A stretch of 64,000 nucleotides of DNA from Anseranas semipalmata (Eukaryota; Chordata; Aves; Anseriformes; Anseranatidae), in assembly GCA_013399115.1 (NCBI GenBank), contig VXAA01003006.1, positions 1-64,000 of the forward strand, given 5' to 3'. Position 1 is the first letter of the stretch. Each line of letters begins with the position of its first letter. A model generated the notes under the pieces. It saw only the letters and a program-made list of their open reading frames with translations, had not been told where the DNA came from and searched no databases. Of the stretch, positions 12,479 through 24,500 are shown piece after piece. The position numbers and the translations under genes were made by a program.

Positions 12479-13482
12479 GGGTAGATATCATTTATTCAAT
12501 GGGTGACAGGTTTGAGTATGCTCAAAATACACATTTTAGCAACCCCCCCCTGTTTTTTTGAACATCACTCTCCAGAATACCATGAATTCAGATTACTTGT
12601 CAAGGTACAGTTTTCCCTTCAGAGATGACAAAGTCAGTCTGGTTCTTACCCTGTAAGAATTTTTGCCGTCATAAATTTGGCAAGGTATGGGTAGTTCTGT
12701 AAAGGGGAGGCAGTGTGGTTCGAGGAGGGTTGCAGCTTGCAGTTCCGTGCAAGAGACTGACTGAACAAAGGGAGTCTATTTTGCTTTATAGTCCATTTTA
12801 AAGGTTTGTGTTTTATTTTGCAATTTATTTTTTTTACTAGTGTGGGGTACTGCTGCCACTGTCAGAGCAAGGTCTAGAGTATATACAGTCAGAGAACCAC
12901 CGAATGCTTTCTTGACCTCAAAATGTGTTCATATTTCCTGGAAAGACAGTTTGGACACTGTAACTTGCTTGTGGTGCTTTTTGTGAGACTTACTTTGGGT
13001 CTGTGCTGTACAGATGATGAAGGGCTTTGGTTTAAAAAAACAAAACCCTGTGTTCTGTTGTTTTCTGGTTAGTCTAAGAGGTGATGTATAAAGACAGTTT
13101 AGAGAGATGTGCGAGTGTGAAAGGTAAAAGCTCTTCTTACAATGCTGAGCATGTCTGTGGCATGTTTTAAATTTTTGAAGTGGCTAACTTTTGGAAAAGC
13201 TTTATAAATATGCAGGCATTTTGCAATGTCTTGTATAAAGTATTACCAAAATAGTCTAAAGGTGACGAGACATAAAGGTGAAATAATGTCTGTAAGAAAG
13301 AACAGATGGCCGTTGTACATCTCTGTTCTACTCCTTCAGCTTTCTTACAGAGTTATTGAAGGTAGAACTGTCTGGTGTTTTCGATAGCTTTCCAGTGCAA
13401 GGAACAGCTTTATTAATCCAGGAATGCAAGTGCTGAACTTTTGCTCAGCCCTCTTGATTGTTACCCCTCTGACCAGTCCATG
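12479..13482. other. Unique DNA, no gene seen
   Basis: AT-rich sequence with a C8 run at 12542-12549. No coding or repeat signal is recognised up to the LTR boundary. Confidence 0.5.
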
Positions 13483-14038
13483 TGTCCTGGTTTCAGCTGG
13501 GATAGAGTTAATTTTCCTCCAGTAGCTGGTACGGTGCTGTGTTTTGGATTCAGGATGAGAACAACGCTGGTAACACACCAATGTTTAGGAGTTGCAGAGC
13601 AGTGCTTACACGGAGCCAGGGACTTTTCAGCTTCTCGTGATGCCCTGCCAGCGAGGAGGCTGGGGGTGCAGCAGGAGCTGGGAGGGGACAGAACCAGGAC
13701 AGCTGGCCCAAACTGGCCACAGGGATATTCCATACCATATGGTGTCATGCTGAACAACTAATATGGGGTGGCTAGCCGGGGGGGGTACCTCTGCTCGGGC
13801 TGGGCATTGGTCAGCGGGTGGTGACCAATTGCATTGTGCATCACTTGCTTTGTACATTCTATTATTATCATCATCATTATGTTTATTATTTCTCTTCCTT
13901 TTCCATCCTATTAAACTGTCTTTATCTCAACCCACGAGCTTTCACTTTTTTCCTTTCCCAATTCTCTCCCCCATCCCACTGGGGGGTGTGAGCAAACGGC
14001 TGTGTGGTGCTGAGCTGCCTGCCGGCCAAACCACAACA
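13483..14038 (+). mobile_element. Solo LTR of an avian endogenous retrovirus
   Basis: The 556-bp element starts TGTCCTGG and ends CACAACA, the TG...CA termini of a retroviral LTR. Its opening matches the LTR block found in many copies in bird genomes. The flanking bases are CCATG (13478-13482) and CCGTG (14039-14043), a 5-bp target-site duplication with one mismatch. A 5-bp duplication fits ERVL-like (class III) elements. A poly(A) signal ATTAAA lies at 13910-13915, after an ATT/ATC-rich stretch (13859-13892). The usual TATA region near 13750-13765 is degenerate. No gag, pol or env sequence flanks it, so it is a solo LTR left by LTR-LTR recombination. The reading frames across it are not genes. 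Orientation follows the poly(A) signal and the TG end. Confidence 0.9.
13910..13915 (+). promoter_or_regulatory. LTR polyadenylation signal ATTAAA
   Basis: Hexamer in the expected R-region position of the solo LTR, between the ATT-rich tract and the CCACTGGGGGG block. It would act on the plus strand. Confidence 0.6.
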
Positions 14039-14043
14039 CCGTG

Positions 14044-14560
14044 CAATACTCTCCTGTGATTTGACAAATGGGTGTTGCTTCTGAAAAGCATTAGTAACAA
14101 GAGTTGATTACTATAAATTATGGAAAGGCCTTTCTAAATGTGCTGAGTACCCTTCCTGTGTTGGTAATGAAGTTATTTTCTGCCGTAACATGGCTTTGCA
14201 TGTTTGAAAGTAATTTTAAGGTCAATGGTTAAGGAGAGGTCTCGGTGGAATTTTTTTCACGCTGTAACACAAAATACTGATGCTTCTTACAGATCTCACT
14301 AACAACGAGCCATATAGTGACTCTTAGCAAGGGGAGAGTACCAAAAATGCTTCCTGGCTTTTTAAACATCTCTCTGCAATCACCTGGCCTCAAGTCAAGT
14401 TAACATATTTACCAAGGATGACCGAGTTTCTTAGCAATGGGTGCATTTTAAAAGTAATTTGTACAGCAGTATACACTTGCAGAGGGGAAAATATTGCCTC
14501 CCTTAACAAAATGAGTAATCATTGTCTCAGCTTTCATTGAACAATGAGCTGTCCTGTGGA
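14044..14560. other. Unique DNA, no gene seen
   Basis: No repeat or coding sequence recognised between the LTR and the CR1 remnant. Confidence 0.5.
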
Positions 14561-14630
14561 TTCACAGAAATTGCTTGAGTGGAACCTCTGGAGGTCTCAA
14601 GTCCAATCTCCTATCACTGCGTAGGGCTTG
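14561..14630 (-). mobile_element. Degenerate CR1 3'-UTR remnant
   Basis: The stretch resembles the CR1 3' UTR read in reverse: a TTCACAGAAAT tail remnant, then GGAACCTCTGGAGGTCTCAA and AGTCCAATCTCCTATCAC. The match covers only about 70 bp with several differences, so this is an old copy. Confidence 0.55.
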
Positions 14631-17115
14631 AAAAACATGTTTCAAGCAGCTTTTTTAAATTTGTGTTTCTAGTCAGTCATGGGCATCATTTTGCTTCTGC
14701 TAAGTAGGAAAAATCTGAATTTATTGCTTGCTTAAGCTGAATAGTACCAGTAATCATTAGGTTTTCAAACTTGGTATTTGAGAAGAATCACACAGGGAGG
14801 AAGTTTTAGCTGTAAGTGGCTGAAAAACTGTATGGTTCTGATGGGCAGATTAGAAAATATGTGGTCATTTCACCACACTGGGGGTTAACCACAAACTTAA
14901 CACCCGGTGATGGGTACAAGCAATATATTAATGCCCATTAAAGAAAGAATATTTAGAATTCATTGACTGTTGGATCTGATTTCCGAGAAGCTTTACTAGT
15001 CAATCTCTTTGAGACTAGAGATGTGTGATGCCCAAAGCATTAGCTGTCCCCTTAGACACGACTATTGTCTCTCCCATTTCAAACAAAACCACCAAAACAC
15101 AGCAACAAAACCAAACAACTAGAGTACTTACTAGTTGAGTTGTCTTTCCACCACAGTGAAGAGTAAGAGTAGGCAACCAGATCTTTGTTTTCCAAAGTGG
15201 ACCTTGTGTTCCTGCTGCTAGTGGTGCCTACTCCCTGTCCTTGCATGAAGCACCCACAGAACAAATGTACTTTTGATCCGAGAACGCTGGAAAATTTCAA
15301 TGGACCCAACTGAAGCTCTTTTGTTTGTTTTGTGCCATCTGCCAGCGATGGACAAGAAAGACTCAGGGGCATTGATTCTTTTGTCAGGTAAAAAAAAGAG
15401 ATCTGCCCAGTGAGAGATTGGACTGTGTCCCTAAGAGCCGTGGTATTTACATGGCCTGAAAAGATATTGCATAAAAGACAATTAAAAATGCTAAAAATGC
15501 AGTGCCATTCTAAAACAATACTAACTCTGCAAGTCCTTTGACCTTCTTTCCAACAGAGGGGTTATTTAAATGTGACTTTTTGGTCATCAGTAGTGGTAGT
15601 AGTCCTTTCTTCTTAATTAACGTAGAATTCATGTTGAATTTTACCTTCCTTGGTACACTTTACTGCTTAAATCCCGCTGGTGAAACCTTTATATGTGAGA
15701 AAAGTAAAACATCTGCTTGCCGAGCTGAAGAATTCTTTCATGCACATATGAAAGAAAGCCGTATATGTCAACCACAAGGGACAGGCTTTGAGAGAATTTT
15801 AGTTTCTATTTCACTAGGTGAAAAAAAAAAAGATGCGTAGGGAGTTAGTTTGCTGTAATGAAGTTCCTAAATCGGCTGTAAAAGGAACTTGTTATACTGA
15901 CTAGCTAGTTAATGACACTTGTGGAAAATATTCATCTGAGTGAACGTTCAGTGGTCAGACAACTTCACTGCTGACAAACAGGTCTGATTTTTAAAAGGAT
16001 GTAATCTGATGATCTGCAGTACAGATGCACTTGCCTTCTTAATATAAATAATTTTAAATAAGGATTTTTTCAGTGTCATGTAACTCTGTTGTATTTGTTT
16101 TTGATGTTTCTACCATCTTGATTTTTTTTTGTGTTCTCTTCCCATCCCTTGTACTGTTCTCAGCGTGCTTCCAGCATTGCACTTCCCAAACCTGTCGTCT
16201 GCAGCAGGCTCCTTTGGGTCTGCTTTGCCAATTCTAATGTTTTTTGGTGGTGTTGTTGCTGTTGTTTTTAAAGTAATCAGTCCAGATGTTTTGCTTTTTT
16301 CTTTCATAGAAATAGTTGGCATGGACAAAAATGGACTTCTGATCTATGCAGCATTATTTTGGATTTTTTTTTAAAGCGGGAGCAGAGGCAGGGTGGCTGT
16401 TAGATGCCAGACTCTCGAGGGAGCTATTGAGAGTCCAGAGCAGCCTTTGCCATGTTCTCTGGCTTGCTGAGACAGTCTTTTTCCTGAGGTAACTGCAGGT
16501 TTTACAGATGCTGCTTTCTCTTATATAATGCTCAAAGCAACTGGAAGTGGGTCTTTTTATTCTGGAGGCCTTTACAAGTAAAGCTTTCTATTCCAGTAGC
16601 ATTTTCTAGTGCCTGGTGTTACATCTTCACTAACATGGGCAAAGCTCTAATTACAGATAGTAAATTAGGCTTTACAACCTGCAAACTGTTCCAGGGACAT
16701 GACTAATTTTTTAATGGAAATGCTACTAGAAATCGCACAACAGGGACCTGAACCAGACTCAGTGAATGTTAGCACAGAGATTAGTATTTCTGCTCTGAAT
16801 TTCCAAGCATACATGACATATCTTATTCAGAATATCTCCTGGGTCACTGAGTCATATTTTAATAAAAAACCCCGCTTCTCACATCCCACAGTGGGCTAAC
16901 ATGAGCTTTAAAACTCAGTATTCTTCCTTTTTCCTTTTTTTTTTTTTAATTTAATTACAAGGATTATGGACTATTGGTTGTATCTTATATTACTTATTTC
17001 ATTAAAGCATATTCTTTCTTGCTTGCAAGTTGATAAAGAGATTCCTCGGAAGATAAATCGGTGTTGTCTGGAAAGATTGAACATGACACTATGACAAGAA
17101 ATTGTTTCCTTTCAG
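14631..17115. other. Unique DNA, no confirmed gene
   Basis: An A/C-rich low-complexity tract lies at 15079-15118 and T runs at 16935-16947. A strong acceptor-like site ends at 16163 (GTACTGTTCTCAG) but has no convincing donor downstream. The 66-codon frame at 16699-16899 starts with an ATG and looks protein-like but matches no family I know. Confidence 0.45.
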
Positions 17116-17211
17116 TGCAGTTGCTGTTCTCCCTCCCCATTACGGGGTGTTTGTTCACATACCAAGGCCACCCCCTGTCTGTGCCCACACAACAGTTTGT
17201 GGAGAAGCAGT
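17116..17211 (+). other. Candidate internal exon, 96 nt (speculative)
   Basis: The block is bounded by a strong acceptor (ATTGTTTCCTTTCAG, 17101-17115) and a strong donor (AGCAGT|GTAAGT at 17212). Its length is a multiple of three and all three forward frames are open; frame 3 reads QLLFSLPITGCLF and then HPLSVPTQQFVEKQ. It is more GC-rich than its surroundings. No protein family is recognised and no adjoining exons were found. Chance coincidence of splice signals remains possible. Confidence 0.25.
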
Positions 17212-17217
17212 GTAAGT

Positions 17218-18323
17218 TGGATTTGTTCACTGTTTCTGATTTTTTTTTTTTTGTTATTATTTTTATTTTTTTGATGTCTCAATGACTGTGTTTGGCCTAT
17301 TGCTTGTTTGTAACAGTGCTGTAGGAGTCCTTCTGGTGGCACAGCCGAAGGGGCAGCTAGGGTGGGAGTGAGAGGCAGGAACTGGAAACCCAGCTGACAT
17401 TGCTGCTAGTGAGGTTACAGCGCACTCAGGACCTTGCTCTGTGGTGGTGAAAGCCTTTACTTCAAACTAACAAACAAAAGTCCCTCCCCAGAAACCCAAA
17501 TGCTCCACAGTGCTTACTTCATCTGATCAGATTTTAGAAGGCGTTTTTTCTGTGCGTATCCTGAGAGAAGATTATGCAAGTTCTCTGGTCTGTATGGGAT
17601 AAGAGGTTTCAAGTCACTGTGGTGGGTGCCTGACTGTCCTGACTCTCTAATGTGTGAGCCGAACCTTGCCTGTTTAATGTTTGTTTTAACGTCTACTTGC
17701 AGACATTAAAAGCACGCCAAGAAGAGTGTCTGTCTGGAGCACTGCTGTACCTTCTGTCCAGCCTAGCGGGTACCTTTGCAGAGCTGCTAGAAGCTGCGCT
17801 ATCTGCTAGGAAAAGATTAACTCCTTGTAGAAGTTCCTTCTATTCTGAAATGTCTGGAGTGTCTTCTGTTTAATATTTTTCTCTGTATGTATTTGATGAA
17901 TGTACCTGAGGGTCCTGTGTACTAGCAATGCCAGGCTGTCATAAATGGCCCCTGGAAATACACTGACAGTGTCCCAGGACACATCAGAGTTGCTCCTTGG
18001 ATGGTGCTAAGAACTGATGCTTCATTCCATGACTTGTCACAAGGGCTGTAGTGACGGTTGCCTCTCTTAGTGTCTAATGGATTTTTTCCCCACTGGTCTC
18101 TTCCCTTTTGGTGTGCAAGGAGTGTGATCGTGACAACTGTTGACTTTTGTCATCTAATCAGGGTTGTGTACAACGGGTAGAAGTACGGTAATGGAAAGTA
18201 CATTTAAAGCAAATCACTTACTCAGAAGCTGAAATAGCTTTTGAAGGTTTCTTGTACTCTCTTGGGGAATGTTGAACAATGTTATGCCTTAATTTCAAGA
18301 AATAAGTCTCAAGAAAAGAGTAA
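17218..18323. other. Unique DNA, no gene seen
   Basis: Begins with a T-rich low-complexity stretch (13 T at 17240-17252, then TTATTATTTTTATT). No repeat family or coding frame is recognised. Confidence 0.5.
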
Positions 18324-18532
18324 ATCACAGAATCACAGATTGGCTGAGGCTGGCAGGGACCCCCGGAGCCCACCTGGTCCAACCCCTGCCCAGGCAGGGC
18401 CACCCGGAGCAGGGTGCCCAGGCCCACGTCCAGGTGGCTCCTGAAGATCTCCAAGCAGGGAGACTCCACAGCCTCTCTGGGCAGCTTGGGCCAGTGCTCA
18501 GTCACCCTCACAGTAAAGCAGTGCTTCCTAAT
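18324..18532 (-). mobile_element. CR1 LINE fragment, 3' end
   Basis: The 8-bp tail appears twice at the left end (ATCACAG AATCACAG). Reading leftward on the minus strand, the element encodes LPREAVESPCLEIFRSHLDV then GLGTLLRVALPGQGLDQV, the last part of CR1 ORF2 in a subfamily with a GC-rich 3' end. The right edge lies in the TGCTTCCTAATAAG block. About 150 bp is nearly identical to the 3' end of the plus-strand copy at 39850-40000, so both belong to the same subfamily. 5'-truncated and non-functional. Confidence 0.9.
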
Positions 18533-21500
18533 AAGTAAAAGTAAATAGCAAACAAATAGTAAAGCAAAATCTCTCTTGAGATAACGCTTTTAATTTGAAA
18601 ATATCCACTGTAGAATAATGTCCACTAGTTCATTGGTGGTGGTGAACCCTGAGAACATCTGTAAGAATCTCACAGTGTGCAACAAATTTCGTTTGTTCTT
18701 ATTAAAGCAGCACTTGCAATTCTCACCCTTTTTTCTTCTGAAAGTGTCCTAAGTGGCAGATCTATTGCCCTTCAAAGATAAAGCATCTCTGAACTGTAAA
18801 TAGGAAAAATATATGAGAGCTGTTTTTTTGTGTTGGGTACCAGCGTGCATAGTTGGTGAACGTGCTGGTCTGTAAGCCCGGCATAGTGAGCGACTGTCTC
18901 AAGGACACGTGTTCCATGGAAGCACACTGATCTGAGGGCCTCATGTCAGAAACAAACAGAGCCAATTTTGAAGCAGAGCAGAACCAAGCTATGATAAAGA
19001 AATTACAGATGAATTGTTTTTTGAGACACGGCTGCTGCTAGAAACTTGTCTTCAACAGGTTTTGCACAGAGCACTTGAAATACATTACTTGTATTTGATG
19101 TTTGAGAACATCTGCCAAAGAAAGAAAGATCTGCCCCTGTGTATTTTCACTTGCCACTGAAGCTTTTTGATGCCAATAAAAGACATTTCCTTTTTGCTCT
19201 ATTCCGAATGCACTCTTGAGATGCACCTTTTCAGCTGGATATTTTACCTGTTACCTGTTTGTTTGGGTAAGCTTGCATGCCCCCTTCCTTCCTTCCTTCT
19301 TCAGCTGGCACGGCCTAATGATGTGAGTAGAAGTTGTGTTTGTATTCTTTGTGACTAGTTTTAAAAATCTCTTGCATTGCTAAAAGGGTCCTCTGAGGAA
19401 AAAGTAGTTCATGATACTATATGATTTTTTTCCAGAATGTGTCTAGTTTTCATCATTGCTTTGTTTTCCTAAACCTTTCTGGTCGTTAGAGCTGCGTTAG
19501 AACTTCCAGCTTGGTAGCACTGGCTTTACAAGCACGAGGGAAAGGGCACCTTTGTGCCCGAGTATTACCAGAAATCTAGAAATACCAAGCCTCTGTTCGG
19601 GCGTCATTTGCTCTCTGTTCTGTAGCCACAGGAGGGGGCTTACCTATTGACAGTTCTTTGGAGGGGATGGTCTTGAGAGGGATTTATACCATTTCCTTCC
19701 TTCAGTGCAGAACCGAGACTGGGGACAGACTGTAGGCCAGTTGTATTTCCTGTCTAGTTTATTTACTGTTATAAGTTTTTCTTTCCTTGTAAACCCTTGG
19801 AATCATCCATCTCTACCTTCCTGTAATCCGGAGCATTTTTTTTAAGCAAGCAATCCATACGCTGGAGTCAGCTAAAATAAGCATTTTTCATTGTTCTTTT
19901 TTTTTTTCCTGATGGTATGTATTCCCCTTGCTGACATACATAACATGGAACAGGTCTTGCACAAGGAGGAGGCGGGATAATATTTTGTCTCACTTTCTGT
20001 GCAGTTTTGAAAGAGGGTAAGGGAGAGAGAACCTACCAGATTACCACCAAAAATCTGAATTGTTTTGTTTTGTTCTTGCATCATCTTACCGTAGCATGAC
20101 AGCAAATACAAATCAAACTCCGCATGCTGCGTGGGGATACCGTGAGGTACCCGGATATTGCAGTATAAGGCTTTGTAAGGCAGGTGTGATCTGCTGTGGT
20201 TCTGCAGAAGCTGTGTGGTTGCGACTGACAGAATATTACTTGCCTAATAATAGGAAGCGTTCCTTGCTGACAGCTTACAAAATGAGTCATTCATGATTAT
20301 TAACATAGTGACTACAATAAATATATACAGTTTACGGTATTTGAAAAATGGATTACTTGTAGTTATCTATTTTTTGTGTATTTCTAGATATTTTTGAGAA
20401 GTGAATAAAAAACCCTCTAGGTTCAGTTTGAAATAACCAAAATCTTTTAGCTGATTATACATCATTAAACTCATTCCAAATTCTCCCTTTTGTGAAGTGT
20501 TATTAAACTTCAGAGCAATCTCCGTGTGTTAGTTTATGTGTGCACATATATGTAGATTTATTTTTTGCTTGTTTAAAATGAGCTGCAGGTATGTCAGTTG
20601 TCAGAAGTGTGGTGTGGACAGAACTCTTGAAATTGCTGCTGGTGCTGACTCGCTGTGAAATGTGAAGGCACGATGGTATTTGTATCCTGCTGGGGATTGA
20701 GGAGCTCCTTTCTGGTGGGCTAAGATGAAGCAATGGAGGCTGTTGCTGACCTGGAGAGCTGGCATGGTCTCTGTAAACAATGAGATGAGGATGTGATAGT
20801 ATTTTGTGACACTTCGGCATTGCTGTGGCCTGTTATCATGGGCAGTCTCTTAGAACCTACTTCTTAGGAGAGCAAACTAATACAAAGTTGTCGAGTAGAG
20901 AGAACAAAATGGTTCAGTGGCTGCTCACAGTTCTTTGCCTTGAAAATCACTGTTGCGGGTTACAGATGACATGCTTGGTTTTTGGGTTGCACTAGTGTGT
21001 CTTAGCAGAGGTTCCTAACTGAATTTCTGTCCTGTTTGTTCTTAGTTAGACATTTTAGCTGCAAATGCAACATTGTTTGAAGGGCTAAGGTCAATTTGTG
21101 GGGGAATGGAAGAAAACAAGTAATTCTTTTAAGCAGGTTTTAGACAAATGAAGAGACTGTTTTTGTTTCCATTTTTTCATTATCCTATGAGAAAAAATTA
21201 TTGTAACTGAATAGTTTTGAGCGTGTTTGGGTAAGTTTTCAGATGTCTATTAGAAACTAAGTTAAAACACACTTTTTCCACTTATACTTGTCCTACTTTT
21301 AAGCATTCAAGACTAGGAATTTCTTTGTAACTTTTGAGTTTTTTAAAAATTAAATAACTCATCTGGAATTAGAAATTAGGATGAAATTTATAATATCACC
21401 CCCGACCACTCACTACTTATGGTGAGAGCAAAATGGGTGTTTTGAAGAGATATGCTGAAGTACAGACACCTGGAGCAGGGAGGCACGCTTACCTGTGGTG

Positions 21501-24500
21501 GCCAAAAGAGTTACTAAGAAGGGCAGCATTTTGGTGATAGTCCTTTCAACCCCATATTTTTTTTCAGGACATCTTTCTCTACAAACAGGTATCACAGCTT
21601 TAAAAAAAAAAAAAAGAGTATATGAAGTCATACATCCTAGCAAGCAAGCAAAAGGTGGCTCTTACGTTGTTAGTGTTTTTATGTTTTCTGAGAAATACAA
21701 TGCATTTACATAAGCAGCACATTCTGCAGAATCCCAATAGATGACTTGTTGTAGGATAGTGAAGTTATAAACAGCCTTCTGCATGCTTGCTTTTTTTTTT
21801 TTTTTTTAAATCTGCTCTTATCTCATCATGAGATGAAGTAGTCTTCAAGAACTTTGTTTATAACAATTCAGTTCAATACTTCTGGGTCGTGCATCCATGT
21901 TAAATTGTAGTGCATAATAAATGTGGATAATAGTGTTAGAAAAGTTTAAAAAAAAAAAAACAACAAAAATTTTATAGACTGTAGAAAAGCTTGCCTACTT
22001 TTGGAATAGCTTCCCTTCGGTCCCTTCATAACAACACTGTACGTAAAAGGCTTAGTGAAATAAAATCTTAAAATATTTAGTAGAAATTCAGTGTATTAAC
22101 ATCAAACTGTCAAGTATTAGAGGTCAGAATTAAATGAGCTAATTTGGTCAGTGATACAAAACTACTGCCAGTTGGAAACGATGTTAAATAGGGACATACA
22201 CTTGTCATGTTTTATCAAACATATATTTCTATTTCACTGTGCTCATCCTGATAGTCACTAATAGCAAATCTGAGCAATCGGCAGAAGTGTTTGAGAACAG
22301 GAAGGTCATCTACTTACTCAGGTCTTCACAAATGCAGTATTTTCTCTTTTTATAGGGAGTAGGTGTATGTCCTGAAATGCCCAATATCAAACATCTTCCA
22401 AAATAACTTTTGCCCATTTTGAGACCTATATATTATCTGGCTGTTGCAAACTTTTGAATTCCATTTCCTTTTGGTTATTGGTGCCTTGCTGTGATAGCTT
22501 CTGCATTTATATCATATTGTATACAAGTATATTTCCTTTCTGTGCTTCTGAGTTTTCTGTGTTATTGAGTATGTCTTGTTTTGCAGTAGTTTGGAGGCAC
22601 AAGAGGTACTGGTTGTTCTGTTCACTGTTTATTCATATCTAGGTTTATTAGTTTTCTTTTCAGTAATGATGATATATACCTTCATAATAGTTTGGATACC
22701 TTTTTACATAGATAACTTATGCATCACTTTTAAGAATATCTAATAGAGATGTGTTTATGCTGGTGTTGCAGCAGAACAGTTGCACCTATCATTGGTAATT
22801 GGTTTGAATTTTATTTAAGTTAGGAAATCAGCTTGTTTTGCACAACTGTATGTACATCTCATTATTTATAAAGAGTGCATACTTTTGAACCGATTTAAAA
22901 AATATTTAAATTAGTTGAAATAAGTATTTTGAATGGAAAAGACAGTAAATCATGTCGAAAAGATTTAAATCCCTTCTGACACAGTAGCAGGGAAAAAATC
23001 TTTATTCCCAGTAGTCTTTTCTTCTGGTTGTCAAATTTGAAGCATGTTTATTACTTGAACAACTTGCTTACATTTAGGCTTGATATGTATCGTGGTACTG
23101 TACATACAAAAATTTAGTGTCTTGCATCAAACTAGTTAGCATGTCGATTTCAAATATTATAAATTTGCCAGTAATTACTCTGTCCTGTGATATGATCTAT
23201 ATTAATACCAAACCCATAAGTGAATTTTTGACAGCACAGAGTTTGAATTGGAGCTAGCCTTTGACTTTGCTACTATGAAAACGTTAATCTAAAATACTTG
23301 GTTTTCTTAGAGCATGCCTAAAAGTTGCTGTAGGCATATAAGGGCATGTTCATGTTGTGCAGTGAAGAGTGCTGAAGGAAGTCCCAGTCCAGGCTAGCAC
23401 CAGAGCTGGGAACAGTGCGGTTGCGGTGGGATGGCTCTGTGCCTGAAGTAAGACCTTTTCAGAAGAGATAACAGCTTCTATTTGAAGAAACTGTACCAAA
23501 GTACTATTGCATGCAAGAAACAGGCCACATTAATTAGGGTTCACTGTGTATGACACCTTCCCTGTCTCCCAGTTTTATTCATTACATTTTGGACCTGAAG
23601 TGTCATGCAGCTTTGATGTCGTGTTCAGTTTAAATAAAGATTTTTTTCTTCCTCTAAATTAATGTAAATAATGTTCTTATTCACTACAGGAAAAATCAAA
23701 TGTTTACTTTTTTATTTTTTATTTTTAATTTATCATAATTAACGTGGAAACAAAGATAAGAGCTGAATGCTTATGGAGCTATTTGGGAATTGGTTGTCAG
23801 CTTGAAATTCTAGAATACCTTTCACCCTTAAGTAAACCCTTAATATGTAGAGTGACTACTTAAACTGAAAAATCAGGTACTGTAATAGAATTCCATAGCA
23901 GATTTTTGCTTTTACGTCATGCCCTTCCGTATTTAGGGAACTTTCTGAATGTATATGACTGTTACAAGATGTGGTAAGTGAATGGCTTAAAGAATGGTCA
24001 GGTAGCGGTGCCAGTATCTAACAGAAAAGCCAGGATGGCTGTGTGGAGGGCTTAAAATATCAGGCAATCACTCTGCAGCTCCCGGCAGATGGATTGTTTT
24101 AGGGGATTTGGGGATCTGTGTGATTTGCAGCGGGACTAATTCCCCATCTTAAGAATTACCACTTCAGTAGAGAGTTAAGTGAATGTGAAAATGGTTGTAC
24201 AATATGTTCTTCAGTGTGTTAAGATAAATTTTTAATACACAGTGATATTTAAAGGGAAATGCTTTCTATACACAGCAGAATGAAGTGATAATAATGTGTT
24301 TTTTTTGGCAGGTATGCTTTTTTCCTTTTTTATTCTGTAAGCTCTCCATGGCAGTGCTCTGTTGTAATTACAAAGAGGTCTGTGTATCTGTCCATGAAAC
24401 TGTCTTGGTATTTAATAATACTCTGACTATATTTTAAGACTGTTTTAAAACTATTTTATTAGTATTGCTGGTTTGCAGGCTGTGTGTATATTTAGAAAGA

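Noticed and set aside
13441..14059. Several 60-106 codon frames on both strands
   Set aside because: They lie inside or across the solo LTR, which does not encode proteins.
19623..19640. CTCF-like CCACAGGAGGGGGC
   Set aside because: Two core positions differ from the consensus, so the match is weak.
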